Counted from the stretch's first letter, positions 50,376-60,070 are shown. The stretch: 64,000 nt of DNA from VYFG01 sp965204165 (GCA_965204165.1 OZ241969.1:3472001-3536000); one strand, 5' to 3'. The notes: generated by a model from the letters alone, not told the origin. Translations and numbers: made by a program.

Positions 50376-52973
50376 ATGGCGGAAGATCAAAAAACCCTGA
50401 GCGCCGGCGAGCTGGCCGCATCCGTTGACACGGGCGCGCGCAATCCCGTTGGCTGGCAGCGCAACCTGATTCCGGTCATCGCCTTCACCTGGGCGGTTTT
50501 CCAGCTGTACATCGCTTCCAACCTGCCGTTCCTGTTCACCGAATGGACCGGCCTCAGCCTGGTGGTGACCAACTCCAACGCCCGGCTGATCCACCTCGCC
50601 TTCGCGCTACTGCTGGCCTCCCTGGCCTTCCCGCTGTTCAAGTCCAGCCCCCGGCATACCGTGCCCTGGTACGACTGGCTGCTCGCGGCGCTGGGGATCA
50701 TGGCCTGTCTCTACATCGTGGTGTTCCGCAACGAGATTGCAGTGCGTGCGGGACTGCCCACAACCGGGGACCTGGTGATGTCGACCATCGGCATGCTGAT
50801 CCTGGGAATCACGGTCTACCGTTCCCTCGGCCTTCCCCTGCTGATCGTGGCCTCCGTGTTCGTCCTGTACGTCTTCTTCGGCCACTCGGAGTTCCTCCCG
50901 GACGCCATCCGCTGGAAAGGAGCGTCCTACGGCAAGGCCCTGTGGCATTACTGGATGCAGGGCGAGGGGGTATTCGGGGTTGCCCTCGGGGTGTCGGCTT
51001 CCCTGATCTTCCTGTTCGTCCTGTTCGGCTCGATCCTCGAGAAGGCCGGCGCGGGCAACTTCTTCATCAAGATCGCCTTTGCCCTGCTGGGACACCTGCG
51101 CGGGGGGCCCGCGAAGGCGGCGGTCGTGGCGTCGGCGCTCAGCGGCCTGTATTCCGGCTCCTCCATAGCCAATACCGTCACGACGGGCACATTCACCATA
51201 CCGCTGATGAAGAAAACCGGGTTCACCCCGGAAAAGGCGGGCGCCGTGGAAGTGGCTTCATCCACCAACGGCCAGCTCACGCCGCCGGTCATGGGCGCCG
51301 CCGCGTTCCTGATTTCCGAATTCACCGGCATCTCCTATACGGAAATCATCAAGCACGCGCTGGTGCCGGCACTGGTCTCCTACATCGCGCTGGTCTACAT
51401 CGTGCACCTCGAAGCGGTGAAACTGGATCTCAAGGGTCTGCGGAAACCGCCTTCGTCACTGACTTTCGCCACCAAGATCATCGGGTTTCTGGGCGGCTTC
51501 ATCGGCATCGCCCTCCTTGGCCTGTTCGTCTATTTCGGCATGGGCTGGATCAAGGTGGTGGCCCCGGATGCGGCATTCGCCGTGGTGGCCGTTTTCTGCT
51601 TCCTGCTCTACCTGGTACTGCTCTGGTTCGCATCCCGTGAGCCCGACCTGCCGGTGGAATCGCGTCTCGACGAACTGCCCCGGGTGGGCCCGACCGCCAT
51701 CACCGGGCTCTATTATGTCCTGCCCATCATCATCCTGATCTGGTGCATCGTCATCGAGCGCCTCTCTCCGGGATTCTCCGCTTTCTGGGCCGCTGTCGCG
51801 ATGATCGTGGTGACGCTGACCCAGCATCCCATCAAGGCGGTGATGCGGGGCTCGGAGGATATCGGAAATGCATTCCGCCAGGGGGTGTGCGAGTGGATTG
51901 ACGGCATGATCGCCGGCTCCCGCAACATGATCAGCATCGGGGTAGCCACCGGCGCCGCGGGCATTATCGTCGGCACCATTTCACTGACGGGAGCCCACCA
52001 GGTTGTGGGCGAATTCGTCGAGTTCCTGTCCGGCGGCAGCCTGATCCTGATGCTGATCCTGGTGGCGGTGATGAGCCTGATCCTCGGGATGGGCCTGCCC
52101 ACCACGGCGAACTACATCGTGGTGTCCTCCCTGATGGCCCCGGTGATCATCACCCTGGGTGCAGCCAACGGGCTGCTCGTCCCGCTGATCGCGGTACACC
52201 TGTTCGTGTTTTACTTCGGCATACTCGCCGACGACACGCCGCCGGTGGGCCTCGCGGCCTTCGCCGCCGCCGCGATCTCCGGCGGTGACCCCATCCGGAC
52301 CGGCGTGCAGGGATTTGCCTACGATATCCGAACGGCCCTGCTGCCGTTCCTGTTCATCTTCAACACCGAGCTGCTGCTCATCGATGTCTCGCCCATGAAG
52401 GCGGTTTTCATCTTTGTCGTCGCGGTGATCGCAATGATGCTGTTCGCTTCGGCCACCCAGGGGTGGTTCGTCACCCGCAACCGTCTGTGGGAGTCCTTTT
52501 TCCTCCTTCTGGTTGCGTTCACCCTGTTCCGGCCGGGGTTCTGGCTTGACCGTGTGGACCCGCCCTACGAGAACATCGAACCCGCCCGGATCTACGAGGT
52601 CGTGGAGGCCACTCCCACGGATGGCATCCTGACAATGGTCGTGGAGGGGCCGGATTTCGACACCGGTGAGACGGCCAGCACCACGATCCTGGTGCCCACG
52701 GGGAACCGGCAGGAGGCTGCCAAGCGGCTCGAGTCCGCGGGCCTGACGGTGGTGGTGGAGGACGGTCTTGCAAGAATCGAGGAGCCGTTCCCCGGCACCC
52801 CGTATTTCGAGTCCATCGGCAAGTCCTTCGACTATTACGTGGATGAGCCGGTCCGGGTGGCGACCATCCGCAAGGAAAAGGACCGCCTGCCGAAGGAAGT
52901 GTTCTATATCCCGGCCCTGCTGGTGCTGGGGATGGTTTATCTGGTGCAGCGCCGCCGGAAAAACGCAGGATAA
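50376..52973 (+). CDS. TRAP transporter fused permease (DctQM, TAXI type)
   Basis: The 865-residue membrane protein fuses the small and large TRAP subunits. Signature regions are SGLYSGSSIANTVTTGTFTI, GMGLPTTANYIVVSSLMAPV and DDTPPVGLAAFAAAAISGGDP (quoted as DDTPPVGLAAFAAAAIS). A soluble C-terminal part of about 100 residues (YEVVEATPTDGILTMVVEGP) resembles a DUF3394 tail, and a last hydrophobic helix ends in RRRKNAG. It is the partner of the interrupted TAXI receptor and would have no substrate donor unless another receptor substitutes. Confidence 0.9.
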   Translation: MAEDQKTLSAGELAASVDTGARNPVGWQRNLIPVIAFTWAVFQLYIASNLPFLFTEWTGLSLVVTNSNARLIHLAFALLLASLAFPLFKSSPRHTVPWYDWLLAALGIMACLYIVVFRNEIAVRAGLPTTGDLVMSTIGMLILGITVYRSLGLPLLIVASVFVLYVFFGHSEFLPDAIRWKGASYGKALWHYWMQGEGVFGVALGVSASLIFLFVLFGSILEKAGAGNFFIKIAFALLGHLRGGPAKAAVVASALSGLYSGSSIANTVTTGTFTIPLMKKTGFTPEKAGAVEVASSTNGQLTPPVMGAAAFLISEFTGISYTEIIKHALVPALVSYIALVYIVHLEAVKLDLKGLRKPPSSLTFATKIIGFLGGFIGIALLGLFVYFGMGWIKVVAPDAAFAVVAVFCFLLYLVLLWFASREPDLPVESRLDELPRVGPTAITGLYYVLPIIILIWCIVIERLSPGFSAFWAAVAMIVVTLTQHPIKAVMRGSEDIGNAFRQGVCEWIDGMIAGSRNMISIGVATGAAGIIVGTISLTGAHQVVGEFVEFLSGGSLILMLILVAVMSLILGMGLPTTANYIVVSSLMAPVIITLGAANGLLVPLIAVHLFVFYFGILADDTPPVGLAAFAAAAISGGDPIRTGVQGFAYDIRTALLPFLFIFNTELLLIDVSPMKAVFIFVVAVIAMMLFASATQGWFVTRNRLWESFFLLLVAFTLFRPGFWLDRVDPPYENIEPARIYEVVEATPTDGILTMVVEGPDFDTGETASTTILVPTGNRQEAAKRLESAGLTVVVEDGLARIEEPFPGTPYFESIGKSFDYYVDEPVRVATIRKEKDRLPKEVFYIPALLVLGMVYLVQRRRKNAG

Positions 52974-53041
52974 ACGACGGCTGGATCGCTGCAGGATTCG
53001 GCGGGAGCCGGATGTCAGCGGATGATGGCGGAGGCGAAAGG

Positions 53042-53066
53042 GGCCGGCTCCGCCCCAGAGCCGGCC
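53042..53066. terminator. Hairpin between convergent permease and GPP34 genes
   Basis: GGCCGGCTC (53042-53050) and GAGCCGGCC (53058-53066) form a 9-bp stem around a 7-base loop just after both stop codons. There is no T-run, so any termination would be weak or Rho-assisted. Confidence 0.45.
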
Positions 53067-53082
53067 GCAAGGGCGAGGGTTC

Positions 53083-53745
53083 TCAGATTCGCGCGGCCGC
53101 CATCGTCACCTGGGCAAGCTGTCTTTCGATCTCCCTCACGGAAACCGTCACGGCCTGCCCGATCAGGTCCATGTTCCTGACCTGCTCGATCCGCTCCGCG
53201 ACGCCCTTCAGTTCCCGTTCGGAAAGCAGGTACTTGAACAGGCCGCCTGCGTCCATCAGGCCGACGATCGCGATATCACGGGGGTCGGGGATTTCATCGC
53301 TGAACAGGATCGACATGATGCGAAGCTTCACCTCCCGTTCGGCCTGTCCGTCCACTACCGGGTAGCGGCGGGACTTGAAAACCCAGAGGAACCGGTCATC
53401 CTCCTGGCTCAGTATTCCCCTTTCACACAATCGGGCAAGCGCCTTCTCGCGAATATCCCCGGAAAGGCTCTGGCAATGCTCGACCCAGTACTGGGCATCA
53501 TGATCTTCCCCCTCTTTCGTGAGGCGTTCGAGAATCGGATCCAGAAGGTCGTCGCCGGTCGGCTCCGGGTCGATGATGACCAGGGAATCCAGGTCCGTGT
53601 CGATCTTGCCTTTCAGTGCAAGATCCATCAGAACAGCGCCGGACAGCACACATCTCAGGTAATGGTCCGGAGCATGCACAAATCTCCCGTCCTCGTCCTC
53701 GAGCAGCAGGAGCATGATCTCTTCGGCAAAACTCAGCACAGGCAC
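53083..53745 (-). CDS. GPP34 (GOLPH3-like) family protein
   Basis: The 220-residue protein begins LSFAEEIMLLLLEDEDGRF, the typical opening of GPP34/GOLPH3 proteins, followed by LSGAVLMDLALKGKID and a helical body with GLMDAGGLFKYLLSERE. In eukaryotes GOLPH3 binds phosphatidylinositol-4-phosphate at the Golgi; bacterial members are best known in actinobacteria and lack a defined role. The start is GTG 53745, or GTG 53739, which is better spaced from an AGAGAGG site. It is monocistronic. Confidence 0.8.
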   Translation of the reverse strand: MPVLSFAEEIMLLLLEDEDGRFVHAPDHYLRCVLSGAVLMDLALKGKIDTDLDSLVIIDPEPTGDDLLDPILERLTKEGEDHDAQYWVEHCQSLSGDIREKALARLCERGILSQEDDRFLWVFKSRRYPVVDGQAEREVKLRIMSILFSDEIPDPRDIAIVGLMDAGGLFKYLLSERELKGVAERIEQVRNMDLIGQAVTVSVREIERQLAQVTMAAARI

Positions 53746-54012
53746 CTCTCTTAGATTTGTTCGTCTCAGCAGACGATTATATCAATCGACGTGACAGGCG
53801 TCCCCCCGATATGGAATATCCGCAGCAGATCGCCAGCAATTTGCGCCGACCGATATACTGTAGCAGATCGGGAGAAAGGCGCAATCCACGCTTCAGTTTT
53901 GCGGATAGAACTCCTATCAGCACGACGGAGGGTCCGCAGGCAACCGACGGAGAAGGAATGGACAGCCGGGCATTGTATGCGGACTCCTGCTCGGGAAATT
54001 CAATGCCCCCGT

Positions 54013-54339
54013 TCAGGCCGAAACATGGTAAATACGCCTTTGCAGATTGCCGGACAGCACGGCTACAGTTTGCGGAACAAGTGGCTGCAGTTCCTGAAGC
54101 CGGTTCCTGGTGGCGAGAATGACAACGACCGGAATCGGCAGGCTGCTCGGATTCTGTTCGTGCGCAATCCCGCGATCGACGGTGATCAGGGCGTCGAATC
54201 CGTGGTTCGCCGCAAGCAGGAGCAAGGCGCCGTTGCCGGTGCCGGCCCAGCCCATTTGCGGGACGGTCTGCACCTCGAATCGGTCCGGAAATGACGCCGC
54301 GAGCCTACGGGGCACGGACTCGTCAAGCAGCAGCCTCAT
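54013..54339 (-). CDS. DUF5615 PIN-like protein (probable toxin)
   Basis: The 108-residue product from ATG 54339 begins MRLLLDESVPRRLAASF and contains ITVDRGIAHEQN and VVVILATRNRLQEL, the acidic pattern of DUF5615/Mut7-C-like PIN domains, which are presumed RNases. It overlaps the upstream DUF433 gene by 17 bases. DUF433-DUF5615 pairs are known as candidate toxin-antitoxin modules. Activity is inferred from family and pairing only. Confidence 0.8.
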   Translation of the reverse strand: MRLLLDESVPRRLAASFPDRFEVQTVPQMGWAGTGNGALLLLAANHGFDALITVDRGIAHEQNPSSLPIPVVVILATRNRLQELQPLVPQTVAVLSGNLQRRIYHVSA

Positions 54340-54547
54340 CCCCGTTACTTGCAAGCAACTCCTTGGCCTGCTCGAGCAGGGCCACTGCCTGGGTCCTCGA
54401 TACCGTGGGATAGTCCTCCAGGAATTCGTCGAGCCGGTCCCCTGCCTCGAGATGTTCCATGAGGATGCGCACCGGCACCCTCGTGCCGGGAAACACCGGA
54501 GTGCCCCCGAGAATGTCCGGGTTCCTGTCTATGGTCGGGTTGGTCAC
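54323..54547 (-). CDS. DUF433 protein (probable antitoxin)
   Basis: The 74-residue protein has the DUF433 core ILGGTPVFPGTRVPVRILME and LEDYPTVSRTQAVALLEQAK, a small helix-turn-helix-like domain. The start is GTG. It precedes and overlaps the DUF5615 gene, the usual antitoxin-first order, and may repress its own operon. Confidence 0.82.
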   Translation of the reverse strand: MTNPTIDRNPDILGGTPVFPGTRVPVRILMEHLEAGDRLDEFLEDYPTVSRTQAVALLEQAKELLASNGDEAAA

Positions 54548-54943
54548 GGCTCTGTCCAGCGTGGAGAATCTGCGGCATGGGTTTCAAAGATACCGTATTT
54601 CAAGGTTTCTTTCACCTCTCCCGAACCGGTCCGGTTCGGGGTTTCATCCGGGGTTGGAGGATAAGGAGTCCTGTGTGTCACGCAATAATACCCTGCCATC
54701 CGTGCCCGCCCCACGGGATACGGGATGGGCATGTCCGGGTTGTTCGCGACGGCCGGCACATATCCCACGAACCGAGACCGCCCTTCCTGGGGCTGCCATG
54801 TGATCTTCCGGTATTGCCTCACGGAGTGAAAGTGGTACTCGGATTTCCGTGCAGATCTTCACAAGACCGCAAGGACAGCTACAGTCGAGCCGATCAAAGG
54901 AAACCCAGGGACGCCAGGTGACAACAGTCCCCAGAATACCGGA
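54548..54943. other. Intergenic region without a recognised gene
   Basis: About 400 bases separate the DUF433 gene from the dimethylglycine-dehydrogenase-like gene, both read leftward. A 92-codon frame on the minus strand (54544-54822) has no recognisable motif and atypical composition (many Pro, Thr and Arg). I see no repeat, RNA or clear terminator. It may hold the toxin-antitoxin promoter. Confidence 0.5.
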
Positions 54944-57373
54944 TCAGGCCCGCAGCTTTTCACCTCTTGGGTCGAACAGGGGCTTTTCCAGCAATGTTGC
55001 CCTGGTGGGAATACCAAGCACCCCCACCGTGAAATCATCCCCGGGCACCGCATCGTCACGGTCCACGTAACCGATGGCGACGGAAGTGTTGAACGTGAAG
55101 CTGTAGGACCCCGATGTCACGCGGCCGACATACCTGCCGTTGCGGAATATGGCTTCACCGCCCCATGCATCCGCACCCTCCTTGCCGGACCCGGTATCAA
55201 TCCGGAAGCAGCACATCAGTTGCCTGGGCGGAACATCCTTGATGGCCATGAAGGCCTCTCGACCGTGAAACTCCGGCTTTTCCGTTTTTATCAGAAAGTC
55301 CATGCGGGATTCCGTGGGCCACCATTCCGGCGAATACTCCCTGCCCCAGCTGCCATAACCTTTCTCGATGCGCATGGAGCCAAGCGCCCGTGACCCGACA
55401 GGACGGGCATCAAGGGGCTCCCCGTGGGCAAGTATCTTGCGGTAGAGATCGAGCTGGTTCTCCTCTGCCACATACATCTCGTAGCCGAGGTCTCCCGTAA
55501 AGGAAACCCGGATGACGATAACCTCGTAACCGTCCAGGCTGATCACGCGGTTACGCATGAAGCGGAGGTCGTCGTTGCCCCATGAAAGGCCGGTCATGCT
55601 TTCCATCAGTGTGCGGGCATTGGGGCCCGCCACGTTGAACCCGCATATCGCATCGGTCACGCACTCGAAGCTGACCCCGTCCGCAGGCAGATAGCCGTTG
55701 AACAGGCGGCGGTGGTAATCCTCGGCGATACCAGACCCGATCATGAACAGCTTCTCGTCTTCCAGCCGTGCCACGGTGAAATCCCCGGCCAGCCCGCCCC
55801 GCAGGCTCAGCAGTGGCGTCAGGCAGGTCCGGCCATTCTCCTTCGGCACATGGTTGGCAACGATCCGGTCCAGCCACTGCCTGGCGTTCGGGCCCGTAAT
55901 CATGTACTTGGCGAAATTGGATGTATCCACCACACCGACGGCATTGCGCACGGTGGCGGCCTCCTGTCCCATGACGTCGAACCACCGGGGCCGTTCGAAT
56001 GTGAATTCATCCTCCTGTGGCACACCCTCCGGCGCGTACCAGTGCGGATGCTCGTAACCGAAGGAAAATCCGAACACCGCGCCCATGGATTTCTGCAGCT
56101 CGTAGACAGGGCGTTTCATGATCGGCCGGCCCGCGGGACGCTCTTCGTTGGGGAAGTGGATACTGAAACGCGTGCCGTAGGTCTCCAGCGCCTTGGCCTT
56201 CGCATAATTCGCATCCGCCCAGGAGCCATAACGGGTCACGTCCCAGGGAAACATGTCAAGCTCCGGCTCTCCCTCCACAATCCACTGTGCCAGGGTCAGA
56301 CCCAGGCCCGCGCTCTGGCTGAACCCGGGAACGATGCCGTTGCAGCACCAGTAATTCCTGAGGTCCCGAACGGGGCCGAGCAGCGCGGACGAATCTGGCG
56401 TCCAGATCATGGGACCGTTGATCACCTGCTTGACGCCCGCCTCGGCCAATACCGGCACCCGGTCGCAGGCGCGCATGAAATTCTCGGCAATCCGCTCCAG
56501 GTCCTCCGGCAGCAGATCATGGCCGAAGTCCATGGGCGTACCCTCCTCGGCCCAGAAGCGGCCGTCCTGCTCATAGGCACCCACCAGCAGGCCCTTGCCC
56601 TCCTGGCGCATGTAGTATTCCATGTCGCGGTCCGCCACCGACGGCAGTTCGCGGTCGATGGCGGCAATCTCCGGAATGGTTTCGGTGACCAGGTACTGGT
56701 GCTCCATGGTCATGAGCGGCAGGTGGATACCGGCCAGGGCGGCCACTTCCCTGCCCCAGAGTCCCGCGGCATTGACCACATGTTCCGCATGGATGGTGCC
56801 TTTGGGGGTAACCACGTCCCAGGTGTGGTCGGGCCGCTGGTTGGTTTCCATCACCGGCGTGAACCGAAGGATCTGCGCGCCCAGTTTGCGCGCCCCCTGG
56901 GCATATGCGTGGGTCACGCCGGAGGGATCCACGTGTCCGGCCAGGGGTTCGTACATGGCGCAGCGCACGTCGTCCAGGTTCAGGAGGGGGTGCAGTTCCA
57001 GGGCTTCGTTCCTGGAAATTTCGTAGAATTCGGCATCGAAGGCATGGGCCTTGGATGCCTGTATGCGAAGCTGGTGTTCACGGTCCCGCGAGCAGGCCAG
57101 GTAGATGGATCCGGCATCGTGCAATCCGCAGGACTGCCCGGTCTCCGCTTCCAGTTCCCGGTACACGTTCATGGTGTAGTACTGCAGGCGGGAGATATTG
57201 TTGTTGTCATGCAGGCCGTGGGTGTTCGCCGCGGCATGCCAGGTGGAACCGGACGTCAGTTCATCACGCTCCAGCAATACGACATCGGTCCAGCCGAGTT
57301 TCGTCAGGTGGTAAAGGATACTGCAGCCGGACAGGCCGCCGCCGATGACCACTACCCGGGCATGGGTTTGCAT
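54944..57373 (-). CDS. Dimethylglycine/sarcosine dehydrogenase-like flavoprotein with GcvT domain
   Basis: The 809-residue protein has an N-terminal FAD domain (VVVIGGGLSGCSILYHL at residues 7-23; GSTWHAAANTHG, where related enzymes attach FAD to His), an FAO_M linker, and a C-terminal aminomethyltransferase (GcvT-like) half with SFTGDLGYEMYV and EKGYGSWGREY. Such enzymes demethylate N-methyl amino acids and transfer the C1 unit to tetrahydrofolate. It is followed upstream by an aminotransferase gene in the same direction. The exact substrate (dimethylglycine, sarcosine or another methylamine) is not fixed. Confidence 0.85.
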   Translation of the reverse strand: MQTHARVVVIGGGLSGCSILYHLTKLGWTDVVLLERDELTSGSTWHAAANTHGLHDNNNISRLQYYTMNVYRELEAETGQSCGLHDAGSIYLACSRDREHQLRIQASKAHAFDAEFYEISRNEALELHPLLNLDDVRCAMYEPLAGHVDPSGVTHAYAQGARKLGAQILRFTPVMETNQRPDHTWDVVTPKGTIHAEHVVNAAGLWGREVAALAGIHLPLMTMEHQYLVTETIPEIAAIDRELPSVADRDMEYYMRQEGKGLLVGAYEQDGRFWAEEGTPMDFGHDLLPEDLERIAENFMRACDRVPVLAEAGVKQVINGPMIWTPDSSALLGPVRDLRNYWCCNGIVPGFSQSAGLGLTLAQWIVEGEPELDMFPWDVTRYGSWADANYAKAKALETYGTRFSIHFPNEERPAGRPIMKRPVYELQKSMGAVFGFSFGYEHPHWYAPEGVPQEDEFTFERPRWFDVMGQEAATVRNAVGVVDTSNFAKYMITGPNARQWLDRIVANHVPKENGRTCLTPLLSLRGGLAGDFTVARLEDEKLFMIGSGIAEDYHRRLFNGYLPADGVSFECVTDAICGFNVAGPNARTLMESMTGLSWGNDDLRFMRNRVISLDGYEVIVIRVSFTGDLGYEMYVAEENQLDLYRKILAHGEPLDARPVGSRALGSMRIEKGYGSWGREYSPEWWPTESRMDFLIKTEKPEFHGREAFMAIKDVPPRQLMCCFRIDTGSGKEGADAWGGEAIFRNGRYVGRVTSGSYSFTFNTSVAIGYVDRDDAVPGDDFTVGVLGIPTRATLLEKPLFDPRGEKLRA

Positions 57374-57430
57374 GATGGGATACTCCTGTGAGCGCCGTTG
57401 GGAGGGAATTGAGGCGTATGCCGAGAATGG

Positions 57431-58624
57431 TCAATTCTTATCAACCCCCTCCTGCAAGGATTCCACGTATTCGACTATCCGTTCTGCTGCAACGACCAGC
57501 TTCTCCTCCGACGCGCAAAGGCTGATGCGAAGCAACCCGCTCCCGCTCGGGCCGAAGCCGTCACAGGGCAGGATCGCCACCCGGTGACGATCCAGCAACT
57601 CGTCCGCGAACCGGAACCCGCTGACGGGCAGGCTGCGGATGTCCAGAACCACGAACATGCCCCCCTGGGCGTTGAAGATCCGGATTCCCGGCACATCTTT
57701 CAGGACATCCTGAAGCAGGCGGTACCGCCGGTCCATGGCGTCGCGCACGACTCCGGCGGTGACATGGTCTTCCTCGAGGGCGGTGACCGCGGCATCCTGT
57801 ATGAACGGAGGCAGGCCATAGGACATGCACATCGAGAGGTTGTACAGATGCCGGACCAGTTCCAGGGGAGCCACCGCCCAGCCCAGGCGCCAGCCGGTCA
57901 TCCGGTGGGATTTCGACAGGCTGGACACCGTGACACACACCGGTGCGGCCCGCTCCAGCGAGGCAGGGCTGAAGCGATCCTCCGGCGGCAGTATTTCCTG
58001 GTACACCTCGTCGCTGATCAGCCAGATGTCGTTGGCCAGGCAAAGATCCACAACGGCCTCGAACTGTTCCCGGGTATACACCGCACCCGTGGGGTTGTTG
58101 GGCGAGTTGAGCAGGATCGCCCGTGTTCTTGGCGTGATCGCCGCCTCGATCCGGTCCGGGGCAATCCGGAACCCGTCCTCCGGCTGCACCGGAACACGAA
58201 CCAGGGTGGCCCCGGAAGCCGTGACCGTGGCCGGATACGTGGTGTAGTAGGGCTCCGACAGGACAATCTCGTCACCGGCCTCCAGGACGCACTGGCAAAC
58301 CGCGAACAGGGCGTTTTGCGCACCAGTCGTCACGATACAGTTCTCGGCAGAGACGGATTGCCCGGTCAGCCACCGGTGGCGCCGGGCGATCGCGGCGCGC
58401 AAGGGCTCGATCCCGGCGACGGCGGAATAATGGTGGCGGCCAGCGTACAGGCTTTCCGTGGCAGCAGAAACGATGGGCGCCGGTGTCTGTTCCTCCGTTT
58501 CCTGGCCCACGCTCAGCAGGATGATGTCCTCGCCGGCTTCCAGCCTGGCCATTCCACGATAATGGACGTCCCAGACATCCACGCTGTCTCCGGAAATTCG
58601 TTCGGTCAGGCTGGAAAATTTCAT
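57431..58624 (-). CDS. Class I/II pyridoxal-phosphate aminotransferase
   Basis: From ATG 58624 the product has 397 residues with fold-type I features: TGAQNALFAV, NSPNNPTGAVYTREQF, SDEVYQEI (Asp binding the PLP nitrogen), the PLP Lys in SSLSKSHRMTGWRLGW, and a C-terminal Arg in GLLRISLCAS. An upstream ATG at 58729 would add 35 residues unlike the family. It probably shares a transcript with the flavoprotein gene 57 bases downstream. The substrate is unknown. Confidence 0.87.
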   Translation of the reverse strand: MKFSSLTERISGDSVDVWDVHYRGMARLEAGEDIILLSVGQETEEQTPAPIVSAATESLYAGRHHYSAVAGIEPLRAAIARRHRWLTGQSVSAENCIVTTGAQNALFAVCQCVLEAGDEIVLSEPYYTTYPATVTASGATLVRVPVQPEDGFRIAPDRIEAAITPRTRAILLNSPNNPTGAVYTREQFEAVVDLCLANDIWLISDEVYQEILPPEDRFSPASLERAAPVCVTVSSLSKSHRMTGWRLGWAVAPLELVRHLYNLSMCMSYGLPPFIQDAAVTALEEDHVTAGVVRDAMDRRYRLLQDVLKDVPGIRIFNAQGGMFVVLDIRSLPVSGFRFADELLDRHRVAILPCDGFGPSGSGLLRISLCASEEKLVVAAERIVEYVESLQEGVDKN

Positions 58625-59025
58625 CGGGGTAACCACATTGCTGAAATGAAAGTAAGGCGGCTGCGCCAGAGCCGGATTCCACCACAAACAGGCCCGGACG
58701 GCTGAAGCAGAACCGGCAGGAAATGTCATTCCGGAACCAGGTTGACCAACGGGCGGATAGTACCCGAAGCGACGTCACGGGGTGGATTTTGCCTGACGAT
58801 CAGGCGTGGATTAGGCATCATAGCCGTGTTCCTGAAATACTGGGAAATTCGTGGGAAAATGGAACCACCCGATTCTGAAATTTCGGAAGATAAACGATAG
58901 TCGTACGAACGGAATATTCAGGATTTGCTCCGGTTTCGGACAGATGACGAAATTCAAACATTGGCCAATAAGATGTTGATAAGTAAATATAATTGTTCAC
59001 CTGAACCCAAGTCGGGCCAGTAGAA
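58625..59025. other. AT-rich divergent intergenic region
   Basis: This 401-base region separates the aminotransferase (minus) from the deacylase (plus). Its right half is notably AT-rich and holds a perfect TATAAT (58987-58992) some 34 bases before the deacylase start, without a good -35. A small palindrome GCCTGA-CGA-TCAGGC lies at 58791-58805. No gene or RNA was recognised. Confidence 0.5.
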
Positions 59026-60042
59026 GTGTCCAGCGATACACAGATACACTGCGAAGTCGACCTGGACCGTGACGGCCGTCACAGCGGATTCCTGCGGGTG
59101 CCCCATTCCGTTCACCGCTCCGCCTACGGCTGGGTCCCGGTACCGGTTGTGTCGATTCGAAACGGTGACGGGCCGGTGGTGCTGCTGCTCGGCGGGAATC
59201 ACGGCGACGAGTACGAAGGCCAGGTGGCCCTCTCACGGCTGGCCGGAGAGCTGGAAGCCGACCGGCTTTCCGGACAGGTGATCATCCTTCCCATGGCAAA
59301 CTACCCCGCGGCCCGGGCCGGCACCCGCACGTCTCCCCTGGACGGGGGGAACCTGAACCGGAGCTTTCCGGGAAGCCCCATGGGCGGCCCCACGGCCATG
59401 ATCGCGCATTTCATCGAGTCCGAACTCATGCCACGTGCGGATTTCCTGCTTGACATCCACTCCGGCGGCAGTTCCATGCAGTACAGGAAACCGACCCTGC
59501 TCGTGGCGAAGCCTGATGACCCCGCCCACCAGGAACGGTTGATGAAGCTGGTGGAAGCGCTGGGTTTTCCCCAGGCAGTGCTGTACTCGGAATCGCGCGG
59601 CGCGAGTTATTCCACCTCGGCGGCGAGGCGGAAAGGGGTACTTGGAATGACGGCGGAAATGGCCGGGGGCGGCGGTGTGAGCCGGGCGGCGATGTCGCTG
59701 CTGGATGTCGCACTGCCGCGCTACCTTGCCGACTGCGGCGTATTCAACGGGCCTGTCGCGACGACCCCTGCCACGGCCGCCACGGAGCTGTTCGCCGACT
59801 GCGGATACCTGTACGCCCGCAACGAGGGGGTATTCGAACCGGCAGAGGTGCCCGATGACCGGGTGGAACCGGGTGATAATGCCGGATGGATTCACTATCC
59901 GGATGTCCCCTTCACGGACCCCGTTGAACTTCGATTCGAGGTTTCGGGGAAAGTGCTGGCCATGCGGATGCCGGCCAGGGTGGAGCGTGGGGACTGCCTC
60001 TACGAACTCGGTATGCCGATCGGCAGCCAGCCCGGAAACTGA
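59026..60042 (+). CDS. Succinylglutamate desuccinylase/aspartoacylase-family deacylase, DoeB-like
   Basis: The 338-residue zinc metallopeptidase-fold enzyme starts at GTG 59026. It has LLLGGNHGDEYEGQVAL (zinc His and Glu), LNRSFPG, and DIHSGGSSM (second zinc His), as in DoeB/AstE proteins. DoeB removes acetyl from N-acetyl-diaminobutyrate in ectoine breakdown; no doeA, doeC or class III doeD gene is adjacent, so only an N-acyl amino acid deacylase activity is inferred. It is divergent from the aminotransferase gene. Confidence 0.82.
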   Translation: MSSDTQIHCEVDLDRDGRHSGFLRVPHSVHRSAYGWVPVPVVSIRNGDGPVVLLLGGNHGDEYEGQVALSRLAGELEADRLSGQVIILPMANYPAARAGTRTSPLDGGNLNRSFPGSPMGGPTAMIAHFIESELMPRADFLLDIHSGGSSMQYRKPTLLVAKPDDPAHQERLMKLVEALGFPQAVLYSESRGASYSTSAARRKGVLGMTAEMAGGGGVSRAAMSLLDVALPRYLADCGVFNGPVATTPATAATELFADCGYLYARNEGVFEPAEVPDDRVEPGDNAGWIHYPDVPFTDPVELRFEVSGKVLAMRMPARVERGDCLYELGMPIGSQPGN

Positions 60043-60070
60043 GCCGATTTTTTCTCCAGATCACTGATTG

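Noticed and set aside
54544..54822. 92-codon minus-strand frame upstream of the DUF433 gene
   Set aside because: No motif, no good ribosome site, composition atypical and overlapping the DUF433 start.
59026..60042. Complete ectoine degradation cluster around the DoeB-like gene
   Set aside because: No DoeA hydrolase, no DoeC and no class III DoeD transaminase nearby; the adjacent aminotransferase is class I/II.
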